DNA from: Methanosarcina sp.
GTDB taxonomy: Archaea > Halobacteriota > Methanosarcinia > Methanosarcinales > Methanosarcinaceae
DNA: 64,000 nucleotides
Reading direction: 5' to 3'
NCBI GenBank assembly: GCA_003164755.1
Contig: PLUB01000060.1
Coordinates: forward strand, 62,001-126,000
Part shown: in pieces, positions 1 to 8,948 of the stretch
How positions within the stretch are numbered: position 1 is the first letter of the stretch
Layout of the letters: each line of letters begins with the position of its first letter
Translations under genes and position numbers: made by a program
Notes under the pieces: model-generated
The model's database searches: none
The model's input: only the letters and a program-made list of their open reading frames with translations
What the model was told of the DNA's origin: nothing

Positions 1-930
1 ATATCTGATATTTCGTTTTTTGTTTCGATTAGGTAGTCTATGAGTGCCGCTCTTAATATCCAAACATCATCAATTGATTCTTTTAATTTCTCAATTTCTG
101 TATTTGATATTTCTTTTTTTGTTTGGTTCAATAATTTAATGAGATCTGTTTTTATTTTCTGAATCTGTACATCTGTGAATTTTCTTTCTATTCTTGTATA
201 CTTTATAATTTCGTCTACTCTTTCTTTATTTAATAGTTCATCTTTTGTTTCTTTTAAGTATTCTCTGCCTTCTTCAGTACATTGTTTTTTAAATGTATCC
301 CGCCAAACACATACTCTGAATATTTTATCGATATCGAAGTTTATTCCAGATATTTCCATACAGTTATTTGGATCCTGATCATATTTCTGATCCGTTAAAC
401 ATTCCCCGCTTTCTAAAAATCCAATAAGTTTTTTAATATCATTTATTAATTTATTATTGTCAGTGGTCAGAAAAAGTCTGAAAAATTAGGGGGACAACTG
501 TAATTTTCCCTTAAATGATTTCTCTATTTTTTCAAAGAGTGTAACTTTCGTATGTTCCACCACATCCTTCTGATTTGAATTGTAAGTTGGATGTAAACCG
601 ATGGCGGAAGTTCTTGTAGACTTAATAAACCAGTTTTTATTTGCACATTCCCCAAATCTACTATTCAAAAACTCGATATCATTTGAACCATAAATTAGAT
701 CAAAATGCTCGTGAAATATAGTTTCACAAATGGAATCATTTTTTTGCATTTTTGATATTAAGTCTGGATACTTTTCTAGTATCTGAATTAGATTCTGAAT
801 ACTAAAAACAATTGAATTTAATGTTGAGTCGTTATTAGATTTACCTAATTTTATCTCCTTACCGTCAATCCACCCTTTTTCTTTGAGTTTATCAAAATCG
901 TCAGAAGTCTTTTACTGGCATCTTTCTTTG
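1..930 (-). pseudogene. Broken unknown gene at the left edge, one in-frame stop
   Basis: Reading leftwards from about 925, one frame stays protein-like to the window edge. Its segments include KEKGWIDGKEIKLG, then a Met at 749 and FHEHFDLIYGSNDIEF, then LRAALIDYLIETKNE near position 20. It is interrupted by a TAA at 486-488, and the frame resumes directly after the stop (RLFLTTDNNKL, then KKLIGFLESGE). No start codon or ribosome site is seen on the upstream side, and an in-frame TAA lies at about 930, so the 5' end also looks lost. The downstream part is rich in Lys, Glu and Ile and probably helical. I do not recognise the family. A nonsense mutation in a formerly single gene is the simplest reading; two adjacent genes is the alternative. 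Confidence 0.5.
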
Positions 931-1099
931 CTACAACCTCGATAGTCGGAAACAAGAGCACCTAAGTCTATAACTCCCTAGTTAAATTCTTTATGCTCCT
1001 CTTCCGGCAATAGTCACTTACTATTTCTGTCACATCCTATGAGTTGGTTTTTCAGGTAGGAGGTATCACCCCTAGTTCAGAGCCGTAATAAAACTGGAA

Positions 1100-1975
1100 C
1101 TAGTGTTCTTTTTCAATTACTACTGAAGGTTTAATGCCAATTTGTATTAGGCCACTTCCAAGAATCATAATACCACCAATCAATTGTAACATCGAAAGTT
1201 TTTCTGAAAAAAAGATAAAGCCTAATATAGTAGCAGTTATTGGCTCTATATATAATAATGTCCCACATTTAACTATCTCTAGATTTTTCAACGCTAAGAT
1301 TAATAAGCTTAATGCCAGAAAGCCATGAATAAAGCCAATTGAAATTAAATATGGTATATCATGCAAGACAAATCCTGATTTTCCGATAATAAGAAATGGA
1401 AGAATTGCCAAAGTTCCAAAAATGAATTGAAAAAAAGATCGGCTAATTAAAGGCGTATCTTTATCAATTTTTCGATTAGCTATAAAATAAAAAGAATATA
1501 ATATAGCAGATGAAATTCCAAGTACATATCCGATATTTATAGATTTAAATTCAAAATTGAATTTTAATAGCAAAACAGTACCTGAAAATGCAATTAAAAT
1601 TAAAGCTATATTTAAAGGTCTAACTCGTTCGTTCAGAAAAAAATATCCTAAACCTGTTCCAATAATAGGACCAAGATAAAGAAGTATAACCGCAGTCGAT
1701 AAAGTGGTATTTTTTATAGCTTCTATGTAAAATAAAATTGATAGTGATTGAAATATTCCACTCAAAATGATAGTCAAACTAGGCTTCTTTTTAATATCCT
1801 TATATCTTCCTGAAAAAAACAGCAAAACTGTCAAAAATATGAGACCTAGAAATAGACGTGAGAATGTTATTATTTGAGCACTTGACGAAACATTTCGTAC
1901 AAATAAACCCAAAGTCCCCATCAAAAATGCTGCAGTAATCGCAGATATAGATCCTAATAAATCCTTGTCTGTCAT
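1100..1975 (-). CDS. EamA/DMT-family membrane transporter
   Basis: This 291-residue protein has about ten hydrophobic helices in two halves (roughly residues 8-140 and 150-285), the internal duplication typical of the drug/metabolite transporter superfamily. Recognisable family features are the N-terminal AAFLMGTLGLFVR, the YLGPIIGTGLGYFFLNERV segment closing the first repeat, and the matching YIEPITATILGFIFFSEKL in the second. Members export metabolites, amino acids or drugs across the cytoplasmic membrane; the substrate cannot be read from the sequence. The length is usual for the family and the ATG start fits the first helix. It stands alone on the minus strand between a broken gene and an unknown membrane protein, so context gives no clue to substrate. 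Confidence 0.88.
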   Translation of the reverse strand: MTDKDLLGSISAITAAFLMGTLGLFVRNVSSSAQIITFSRLFLGLIFLTVLLFFSGRYKDIKKKPSLTIILSGIFQSLSILFYIEAIKNTTLSTAVILLYLGPIIGTGLGYFFLNERVRPLNIALILIAFSGTVLLLKFNFEFKSINIGYVLGISSAILYSFYFIANRKIDKDTPLISRSFFQFIFGTLAILPFLIIGKSGFVLHDIPYLISIGFIHGFLALSLLILALKNLEIVKCGTLLYIEPITATILGFIFFSEKLSMLQLIGGIMILGSGLIQIGIKPSVVIEKEH

Positions 1976-2088
1976 AAGTTATTTTAATCTTTTTTTTACA
2001 AATACTACCACAAGAATGTATTTTAAATTTTCCATACCCTAAGGTTTTTAATCACGTTTTCCAAACCCTATAGTTTTTGATACACTAT

Positions 2089-2994
2089 TTACTCATTGAA
2101 TCTTGGAAGGCTATCATTATTTGAGATCTTAAAAGTCTGGAAATCATTCGAAGCATCATTTGCATTTTTAGCTGCTTTGTTTTTGTCATATTTTTCCTTA
2201 ACATACTGATATAAGGAAATGCACATCGGACCTTGTTCCCAATAAAAATGAGGAAAGCCTGTTCCGGTTGATTTTGTGAGAAACATGCTTGAGTAGGCAT
2301 AAATTGGTTTTTCATTCCTTGTTACAATATAGCATGGAACACCGAGTAAATCATTGTATATAATAATATCTAAATATCCTAAAGCATTTTGTGAAGTAAG
2401 AACGTCCCTACATTTCTCAAAATCTTTAATGAACAATTTTAATTCACTGATATAACTATCTGTCGTATAAAGACCTCCAATTTCCTGTGCTCTCAATGAA
2501 CAAAAAGGAGAGGATGGGTCAAGTACTAACATATTTATTATCACATCTCGCTGGATTGCATTTTTTACATTCTCTATCCATCTTTTATGACCAGGGCAAT
2601 AAGTATCTAACCACCAAAGGGTGTCACCTGGAAGAAGGTCATCAAATAGTTTTTCAATAGGTAAAAAATCATATATACGACTTAAACCAAATTTCCTAGT
2701 TTGCATCATTTCTGTATCGATTTTTTCATCGAAAAGTTTACTGACTTGGCGAACAAAAGATTCCCTGCTAATTTTTTCAAAGAAAAATTCCCGAAGAATT
2801 TCAAGAGGTATGGCAATAACTAGAAAGGATCCCACCAAGTCTAAAAATTGTGAGAGAATTCCTTGTTTCTCAAATATTCTACCTAGCAACAAGAATGAAA
2901 CACCGAGCAAAAAAATGGTAGTAATTACTAGCCAGTGAAGTGCAGGCAGATTAGGCATCTTGTAGTCCTTAAAAATTTCTTTCGTATTTATCAT
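2089..2994 (-). CDS. Unknown protein with two N-terminal membrane helices and a large soluble domain
   Basis: The 301-residue product starts with two hydrophobic helices (about residues 17-38 and 50-66) and then a charged linker, EILREFFFEKISRESF. The rest is soluble, presumably cytoplasmic. The soluble part has alternating strand/helix character: DTLWWLDTYCPGHKRW, then NVKNAIQRDVIINMLVLDP, then LGYLDIIIYNDLLGVPCYIV. This arrangement recalls phospholipase-D-like folds that have lost the HKD motif, as in some sensor or effector modules, but that is an inference from pattern only. I see no catalytic motif. A tail of about 30 residues rich in Asn, Lys and Asp ends the protein. It has no operon partner. 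Confidence 0.6.
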   Translation of the reverse strand: MINTKEIFKDYKMPNLPALHWLVITTIFLLGVSFLLLGRIFEKQGILSQFLDLVGSFLVIAIPLEILREFFFEKISRESFVRQVSKLFDEKIDTEMMQTRKFGLSRIYDFLPIEKLFDDLLPGDTLWWLDTYCPGHKRWIENVKNAIQRDVIINMLVLDPSSPFCSLRAQEIGGLYTTDSYISELKLFIKDFEKCRDVLTSQNALGYLDIIIYNDLLGVPCYIVTRNEKPIYAYSSMFLTKSTGTGFPHFYWEQGPMCISLYQYVKEKYDKNKAAKNANDASNDFQTFKISNNDSLPRFNE

Positions 2995-3637
2995 ATAGCC
3001 TCTGTTTCGAAAATCAAATCATTTCTACTACTAATGACTTGATAATTGCCTATAAATGCTTAAACTGTCATTTAATGAATTAGATTCATGGATTAAGCAT
3101 AATAAGACAATTTCTATATTTATTTTGTTAATTAATATTAGTTTTTACAAAGATACTGAGAACAGTTCTGTTGTAAAAAATCCTAATATTGTACCAAAAT
3201 TTTATTTTACTCAATGAAAATAAAAAAGCAGAATATTTCTTAGATAATATCCAGATTTAGGCAACTATTTCCAAATGACTTATTTAATAATAGCTTCTAC
3301 AGAAAAAATCGATTCAAGTCCAATCTGTCCTTTTCTAATCAATTTCCTGGTAGGCTGGTATGTTTTGTTATAGGAGTTTAAGAATCTTCTAATTAGAGTA
3401 GGTTTTCGTTAATCAAATATATAGTTAAATAATATTTATTTTAATAAATATCTTATATTCATGGATAAAAATACAAAAAAATAAATAGAATTATGTTAAA
3501 GTACTATAAACCTTGAAAATCATTCTTTGAAAAATAAGGCAATTTTTTTGATGATTTAAAGGTTTTTTTCTAATATTAAATTTAAAACGACTGAATAAAG
3601 ATAAAATTATAAAATATTAAGTCAAAGGAGGAAAATA
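2995..3637. other. AT-rich spacer before the peptide gene
   Basis: About 640 bp without a convincing reading frame on either strand. It is strongly AT-rich towards its right side, and the promoter of the peptide gene at 3638 presumably lies in the last 150 bp. I recognise no repeat or RNA gene here. Confidence 0.5.
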
Positions 3638-3871
3638 ATGACACAAGAAAGTGTGAGAAAAATTATAGCTAGATTGATAACAGATGATGCTTTCAAAAAA
3701 GGCTTCCAAGTAAATCCACAATTAATTATTCAACAATCAGGTTTTGACGTATGTGAACAAGAGATTATAGCTCTGTCGAAAATTAAAAATGAGAATTTTT
3801 GTTTAAATGAAAGAAGTAACTTTGTGACTAATTCTCTAGATCTTGAAACTTTCTCTAAAATAAATACGTGA
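3638..3871 (+). CDS. Putative RiPP precursor peptide with NHLP/Os1348-like leader
   Basis: A 77-residue peptide preceded by a strong ribosome site (AAAGGAGG, 3624-3631). Residues 1-48 look like the short leaders of ribosomally made, modified peptides of the Nif11/NHLP/Os1348 kind: a start of the form xQESVRKIIARLITDDAFKK, then VNPQLIIQQSGFDV, then a closing helix EQEIIALSKI. In such leaders the pattern is S-V-x-x-I-x-R, D-x-x-F, N-P, G-[YF]-D/x-[LV] and E-x-x-A-L. The remaining 29 or so residues would be the core; they contain one Cys (ENFCLNE), several Asn and Ser, and the NF...NF pattern. The next gene is a radical SAM enzyme on the same strand 450 bp away, the usual partner of such peptides. 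The family assignment is by eye; the chemistry is unknown. Confidence 0.6.
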   Translation: MTQESVRKIIARLITDDAFKKGFQVNPQLIIQQSGFDVCEQEIIALSKIKNENFCLNERSNFVTNSLDLETFSKINT

Positions 3872-4324
3872 AAAATGATAGAAAAAAATATCTAGTGTAC
3901 TGATTCCAAAATGATCATCATTTGGGAAATTCTCAAATATGCCAGTTTTGGTAGATCGTGATCTTTGGAATCGAAGCGCTATTAATTATAAAATTAATAT
4001 TGATCGATTATAAAGCTTTTGACTTTATCAGAAAGACTTCTATTTATGTACTAACATTTCAAAAACTAAAGTGTCGCATAAATTTCCAAATATATATATT
4101 TGATATAGTAAATTTTGCTTTATTTAAAATAAAGCTTTTTAATAAGCGGCACTATATTATTTTTCTTAGTAATTATGATTTTGTTTAAAATATGCGAGGA
4201 CTATATATTTTAGAAATAATACAGTTTCATATCTAATTAATAATATATTTAGAAACTTGTTAAACAAGACGGATAATTAAGACAACATTATAAAAAACAT
4301 ATTTTAATTAATTATTAATAAATT
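3872..4324. other. Spacer between peptide gene and radical SAM gene
   Basis: About 450 bp, very AT-rich. A 76-codon open frame at 3958-4188 has low-complexity Ile/Phe/Lys composition and no ribosome site, so I do not call it a gene. A duplication of the peptide gene is not visible. The radical SAM gene may have its own promoter here. Confidence 0.5.
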
Positions 4325-4339
4325 ATGGCAGGGAGAAAA

Positions 4340-5455
4340 ATGGAAAAAATTGGTAACAAGATTACATATGCCAGAAAAAATATCTCTACATTGGAATCAA
4401 AAAGAAGTCGTAAAGATTTAATGGAAAAAAGAGAAAATTATTTTTCACAATTAGGGATCATTCTTACTGGAAAATGTAATATCCGTTGCCGCCACTGCAT
4501 GTATAATTGTCAGCCAGACACAAAAATGGAACTTGGCTGGCTAGTGATTGAACGCTTAATTAAAGAAGCTTCTGCAATCGAAAACATAACACAGATTCAC
4601 TTTACTGGAGGTGAACCTTTCCTCGAATTAGATACCCTTTTTAAAGCTGTAAATTTGTGTAAGCTACTTGGCCTGAAAGTATCTGTAGTAACTAATGGTT
4701 ATTGGGCTGTTAGTGTAAATGTTGCGAAACAAATATTAGAAAAACTTGATGGGTTAACACTTCTTGAAGTCAGTACAGATTCTTTTCATCAAGAGTTTGT
4801 GTCTATAGATAGAATCCGGAACGTCATTTTGGCATGTAACGAATTGGGAATTAACAAATGTGTTCGTGTCAGTTTTCTCAATGATCCAGTCTCAGAAATT
4901 GAAAACATAAAGAAGCATCTTTCACCTGTTGAGGGTCTATATGAATTAAGCCAACAACCTGTTTTACCAATAGGAAGGGCAGCATCACATATTAACTTAG
5001 ATTTAATTTTTTCTTATGATCCAAAAGGTGTATTCTGTAGAGGCGCTGACTTCCCTTTAATAATCAGCAATGGAAATGTTTCGGCATGTTGCGGTCCTTC
5101 AGTTTCTTGGCTTGGTGATCATCCTCTCTTATTGGGAAACATATTCAAACAAGGTTTAAAAGAAATTAGTGATGCAGCGGATCTTAATCCTATAATACAT
5201 ATCCTCAGGCTATGGGGTCCTAGCGAATTGGTTAATTTAGTTAAAGAACAATCTGAGAAAGATTGCTGTTTTTTCACCCCACCAATGTTGGATGAAATAC
5301 AGAATATATGTTCTCTTTGTAAGTTTATTATTGCTAATCCGAAATATTCCAGGTTACTACAGCGCGCTATTCTAAACCCAGTGGTTGTGTATGAGTTAGC
5401 TGTTAGGCGTATGATAGAACTTGGGGAAATATCCATGATTTTGAAAGAGGTATAA
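4340..5455 (+). CDS. Radical SAM enzyme with SPASM-like C-terminal cysteines, RiPP-maturase candidate
   Basis: The longest frame starts at 4325, but the ATG at 4340 has GGGAG at a good distance and is preferred. Numbering from the longer form (376 residues), the radical SAM motif CNIRCRHC supplies Cys51, Cys55 and Cys58 for the [4Fe-4S] cluster that cleaves S-adenosylmethionine. GGEP (95-98) is the SAM-binding motif and VVTNGYW is the family strand 4. The C-terminal part holds Cys238, Cys255, Cys256, Cys314, Cys315, Cys329 and Cys332, with GNVSACCGPS and LLLGNIFKQGLKEI matching the layout of SPASM/twitch domains that bind auxiliary clusters. Such proteins commonly modify peptide substrates, and the leader-type peptide gene just upstream fits that. 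The modification itself (thioether, C-C bond, epimerisation) cannot be inferred. Confidence 0.8.
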   Translation: MEKIGNKITYARKNISTLESKRSRKDLMEKRENYFSQLGIILTGKCNIRCRHCMYNCQPDTKMELGWLVIERLIKEASAIENITQIHFTGGEPFLELDTLFKAVNLCKLLGLKVSVVTNGYWAVSVNVAKQILEKLDGLTLLEVSTDSFHQEFVSIDRIRNVILACNELGINKCVRVSFLNDPVSEIENIKKHLSPVEGLYELSQQPVLPIGRAASHINLDLIFSYDPKGVFCRGADFPLIISNGNVSACCGPSVSWLGDHPLLLGNIFKQGLKEISDAADLNPIIHILRLWGPSELVNLVKEQSEKDCCFFTPPMLDEIQNICSLCKFIIANPKYSRLLQRAILNPVVVYELAVRRMIELGEISMILKEV

Positions 5456-6110
5456 ATTTATTTTATAAAAACTTGTGTTGTTGCAAATTATTTATGGAAC
5501 ATAATACTTTACCAATTTCTCATCAGTATCCTTCTCTTTAAACTTTCATTTATTTTCTTTTTATTTTTATTTATTCTATTCGTTCACGAAGGAACTTCAA
5601 TTCTGGTAGTAATAAGTCGCACACATTCAGGTCCATCCTGCATGAAAGGCTCAAGATGATAACTGTCCCAGACATCAGCAATCAAATTCTAACCACTTCG
5701 ATTTATCGTTATTTTGTGATCGCCATTATTAAATAGATATAGAGTTACAGCTAAATGTTCATAATCCACTGGAGCTACTTTTGGGCAATTAATTGTTACT
5801 CGTTCATCAACTCCTACAACTGCTCTAATGTCAAAGCAAAAAAGATCCAAAAAACGTTGAGAAATAATATTTGCTTAGAACTATTGACAATATTTTTAGA
5901 GTCTCTTCCAGAATCTGCACTTGTTTTTCAAGCGTAAATACGCTGACGAACTCTCAGCTTTCTAATGTATTCAAAACTATGCGAACAGTTGACATAAATT
6001 TATATCGTTTGACATTTAGGCAAGAAGTATTAGCAAAATCTAAAATAGCTTTAGGATTTACGCACTTGAGACCCAAAATCAAGTACAATGGATTATATGG
6101 TTTATTTTAA
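5456..6110 (-). pseudogene. STAND/NB-ARC ATPase fragment and other decayed coding sequence
   Basis: No intact gene lies here. On the minus strand at 5590-5690 the frame reads LIADVWDSYHLEPFMQDGP followed by ECVRLITTRIEVP. This is the Walker B and sensor region of NB-ARC/STAND ATPases, whose usual form is L-x-V-D-D-V-W ... L-x-T-T-R. Stops flank it on both sides and no P-loop survives. Between about 5700 and 5960 the same strand gives other protein-like pieces (VGVDERVTINCPKVAP, LEKQVQILEETLKIL) that may be from the same or another dead gene. STAND proteins often act in signalling or antiviral defence; this copy is a remnant. Confidence 0.4.
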
Positions 6111-6221
6111 AGTTTTTCTTTGTACAATTGAAAGTTTAATGATATTGATTTTTCAATCCAACTTCGTAATTCCCAAGCTTAATAACGAAAAATAACTTAG
6201 AATTCCGGAAGGTAAATTAGC

Positions 6222-7229
6222 ATGAAACAGCATTGTATAAAGATCCCCAAAAAGAAAGGAGAATATGTAAGGAAAATGCTACTTGATTTTGAAATCCTTG
6301 ATAATTCACTAAAGATAGGCATGGATGGAACATTTCTTTATATCCCCCTTTCTAGAGAACCTACAACTGGTGAATTGAATAATCTTCCTAAAAAAACAGA
6401 ACTTATTGACTTCTATTTTGAGCTCCAGAAAAAAAAAACTATCCTTAAAGACCTCCTGGATTTCAGTCCCACATATGAAGTCATCGGAGATATTGCCCTT
6501 CTGGAAGAGAACCTTGATCATCAGAAAGCTTCAAGAATCGCAAACTTTCTCATCCAGACCCAACCTAATATAAAAACTGTACTCAAGCCCCTCACCCCTG
6601 TAACCGGGGAATTCAGGCTCCGGAAATTTGAAATTACAGCAGGTGAGCCAAAAACAGAAACCATTCATCGGGAATACGGATGTCGCTACAAAGTGGACCT
6701 TGCAAAGGCTTATTTCACTCCACGCCTTTCTACTGAGCGCTCTAGAATTCTCTCATGGATTAAGGAAGGGGATACCATTATAGACATGTTTGCTGGTGTA
6801 GGCCCTTACAGCATCCTACTCGCAAAAAGTAAAAAACCTTCAAACGTAATAGCAATTGATAAAAATCCTGATGCAGTGTACTACCTGAAAGAAAATATAA
6901 CCCTCAACTTAGCAAAAAATATCGAAGCAATAGAAGGCGATTCCAGGGAAGAAGCAAAAAAGTTTGCAAACACTGCAGACCATGTGATTATGAACCTCCC
7001 CCATAGTGCCCACGAATTTCTTGACTCTGCCATTCTCCTTACAAAGCCGGGAGGAATTATACATTACTACGGAATAGCTCCTGAAGATGATCTCTTCGAA
7101 AGCTATATTAAACTCATACACTTAGCTGCTGAGGGAACAGGAAAACATATAAATATTCTGGAGAAAAGAGTGGTACGTTCTTATGCTCCTCACCAGTATA
7201 ATATATGCATTGAAGTCAAAATAATTTAA
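6222..7229 (+). CDS. trm5: tRNA (guanine37-N1)-methyltransferase, archaeal Trm5 type
   Basis: The 335-residue protein transfers methyl from S-adenosylmethionine to N1 of G37 in tRNA, which prevents frameshifting and starts wyosine synthesis in tRNA-Phe. Key features are the N-terminal D1-like domain (about 1-75), the EFRLRKFE ... AGEPKTETIHRE region (130-151) and VDLAKAYFTPRLSTERSRI. The SAM motif I is DMFAGVGPYS (188-197), AIDKNPDAV holds the acidic ribose-binding residue, and NLPHSAHEFLD (258 on) is the Trm5 form of motif IV. The C-terminal RVVRSYAPHQYNICIEVK also matches archaeal Trm5b. A ribosome site GGAAGGT lies at 6207-6213. The related Taw2 aminocarboxypropyl transferase is the main alternative, but the tail and motif IV favour Trm5. 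It lies just upstream of a tRNA gene. Confidence 0.88.
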   Translation: MKQHCIKIPKKKGEYVRKMLLDFEILDNSLKIGMDGTFLYIPLSREPTTGELNNLPKKTELIDFYFELQKKKTILKDLLDFSPTYEVIGDIALLEENLDHQKASRIANFLIQTQPNIKTVLKPLTPVTGEFRLRKFEITAGEPKTETIHREYGCRYKVDLAKAYFTPRLSTERSRILSWIKEGDTIIDMFAGVGPYSILLAKSKKPSNVIAIDKNPDAVYYLKENITLNLAKNIEAIEGDSREEAKKFANTADHVIMNLPHSAHEFLDSAILLTKPGGIIHYYGIAPEDDLFESYIKLIHLAAEGTGKHINILEKRVVRSYAPHQYNICIEVKII

Positions 7230-7316
7230 GGTCATGAAATATGAATGATTCTACAGAGCGAAATAATTAAATTCGGAATTGTTATTTTAACCTTGCTGAT
7301 TCTCTCTTCTCCAGAT

Positions 7317-7388
7317 GTCGTCGTGGCTTAGTGGTATAGCGGCTGATTCGTAATCAGCAGAGCGAGGGTTCGAGTCCCTCCGGCGACT
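7317..7388 (+). tRNA. tRNA-Thr (anticodon CGT)
   Basis: A full cloverleaf is visible. The acceptor GTCGTCG pairs with CGGCGAC, the D arm is GGCTTAGTGGTATAGC, and the anticodon stem GCTGA/TCAGC encloses TTCGTAA, giving anticodon CGT, which reads ACG. The T arm is GAGGG-TTCGAGT-CCCTC. The discriminator is T, as usual for archaeal tRNA-Thr. There is no intron. Confidence 0.95.
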
Positions 7389-8015
7389 CTTACCTACTTT
7401 TGTTTAATGTACTCTTTTTTGCGGAGTGGATAAATAGAAATCGTATGAAACATCCGGATGAAGGCATCGATTTTTTAAATTATATAATTTCGAAGGAAGA
7501 TAACTTGATAGGCGTAATAAAGGCCAAATATAACAGTATTATTTAGTTAAAATAGCAATAAAGAAATTTGTAACTCAAAGACCTTCCATCATACCCATAT
7601 TTTTGATTAATTTAATTGTTGGTTATCGCTCAGCCCTGGATATCCTGGAAGAGGATATATCCTCAGAGAAAATAGAAATGATATAAACAAACCCTCATGA
7701 ACCGCTGTCATACGCATGAAACATGAAAAACTTTCATTATCCCTTTCCCACTTTACGAGTGCACACTCTATTTGAATACTGTCAAAAGCTGAATTTATCC
7801 CAAAATTTCCTATACCTGTTTTCCACTATTCGTGAAAATCTGGGGGAAGCATACTATAACCAGAGCGAAAACAGAAAAGCAATAGAATCAAAAGCTTTGT
7901 CAGTATTCAAATAGAGTGTGCACTCGTAAAGTGGAATAACATATACAGAAAAGTTTTAGCCGTTATATCCAAGTTTCGAAGTTTTGGAAGAGGATTTTAA
8001 TGACTGATTTTACTT
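7389..8015. other. Spacer between tRNA-Thr and pyrH
   Basis: Apart from the inverted-repeat element at 7748-7934 I see only short protein-like scraps, such as SALDILEEDISSEKIEM near 7630-7685, and no start, so probably the end of a lost gene. No RNA gene is recognised. Confidence 0.45.
7748..7934. mobile_element. MITE-like element with 34-bp perfect terminal inverted repeats
   Basis: The left end CCACTTTACGAGTGCACACT at 7748 is repeated exactly in inverted orientation at the right end (7901-7934), and the perfect match continues for 34 bp, to GAATACTG. Imperfect complementarity (CAAAAGCT/AAAGCTTTG) extends it further inside. The element is 187 bp long, and its interior has a meaningless 63-codon frame. 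No clear target duplication is seen next to the ends. The arms can form a long hairpin in RNA or single-stranded DNA. The perfect arms suggest recent mobility or selection for the hairpin. Confidence 0.75.
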
Positions 8016-8762
8016 TTAATGCTCCATTTTTTTCTTCTGGCCATTAAGATTCTTTTGGTTTTTATTTTTATCCGTAATCCAGGTTCCACAGGATATCGGA
8101 GAATTTTGGATCACTTCTTCATCGAGAACTTCGCCAAGCATGGCAGGGTTCCGAGCATCCATAACAAGTGCATCGAGATTGCATCGTTCGAGAATCTTTG
8201 CAGCTACAGGATCTACAGGGGACTTGGAGCCGGCTTTCATTTCAATTGCCATGACTATATCTACGAGTTTTTTAGAAGAGATTTTATCGTATTTTACTGC
8301 AGTTGGGTCACAGTTAGGATCTGAGGAATAAATTCCATCAATAGAGGTTGCAATTGTAAGCAGGTCTGCCTGCAAGTACTCTGCAAGGATTGCAGCAACA
8401 GCATCTGTGGTTTGGCCAGGGGTAACTCCTCCCATGACCACTATTTTCCCTGAATGCATGGCCTTTGCAGCTTCTATATAGTTTGTTGGGATCTCCCGAT
8501 AGGCATTTGATCCGAGAGCTGCAATAAGCAGTCGTGCGTTTAGGCGAGTAATCTCAATGCCTATATAGTCACAGGTTACTTCATCGGCCCCCATAATCCG
8601 CGCAGCACCAATGTAACTCCTGGCTGCTTCTCCACCACCGGTTATTACAATAATATTATGTTTTTTTGAGAGGTTTTGAAGAATTACGGCATATTCTAAA
8701 TAATGATTTACATCAAGGTTTTTTGCGAGAATTGACCCGCCTAATGAGAGTACAATGAGCAT
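8016..8762 (-). CDS. pyrH: UMP kinase
   Basis: UMP kinase of the amino-acid kinase fold phosphorylates UMP to UDP with ATP in the cytoplasm. The 248-residue protein begins MLIVLSLGGSILAKN, the phosphate-binding first strand. It then shows VITGGGEAARSYIGAAR, the acceptor-site segment around RLNARLLIAAL, and VMGGVTPGQTTDAVAAILAEYL with the nucleotide-binding TSIDGIYSSDP. Archaeal UMP kinases are usually 225-235 residues. This one has about 15 extra residues at the C-terminus, a Lys/Asn/Gln tail (DKNKNQKNLNGQKKK) that looks unstructured. There is no ribosome site before the ATG, but an A/T-rich TTTAAAAAT lies about 30 bp upstream, so a leaderless transcript is likely. It is divergent from the lar genes. 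Confidence 0.93.
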   Translation of the reverse strand: MLIVLSLGGSILAKNLDVNHYLEYAVILQNLSKKHNIIVITGGGEAARSYIGAARIMGADEVTCDYIGIEITRLNARLLIAALGSNAYREIPTNYIEAAKAMHSGKIVVMGGVTPGQTTDAVAAILAEYLQADLLTIATSIDGIYSSDPNCDPTAVKYDKISSKKLVDIVMAIEMKAGSKSPVDPVAAKILERCNLDALVMDARNPAMLGEVLDEEVIQNSPISCGTWITDKNKNQKNLNGQKKKMEH

Positions 8763-8948
8763 GATGATATCTACACATTAATTCTGATTTTTAAATGTAT
8801 CGCTAGACGTCTCTTCTTAAGTAACCAAAAATTCCATATAAAGAGAAATCCTAAAGATCCCCAAAATGATAAATAACTGCTCAAGGCAGATATTTTCTTA
8901 AGTTGACTATTGCCTGAAGCAGGTAAATTTTTAGATGCAGGATTGTAC

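Noticed and set aside
486-488. Read-through of the stop as pyrrolysine
   Set aside because: Pyrrolysine is coded by TAG; this stop is TAA.
3958-4188. 76-codon open frame between the peptide and radical SAM genes, considered as a second precursor
   Set aside because: No ribosome site, Ile/Phe/Lys-rich random composition and no leader-like pattern.
5755-6110. Two overlapping small open frames (60 and 79 codons) upstream of trm5
   Set aside because: They overlap decayed minus-strand coding sequence, lack ribosome sites and match no family.
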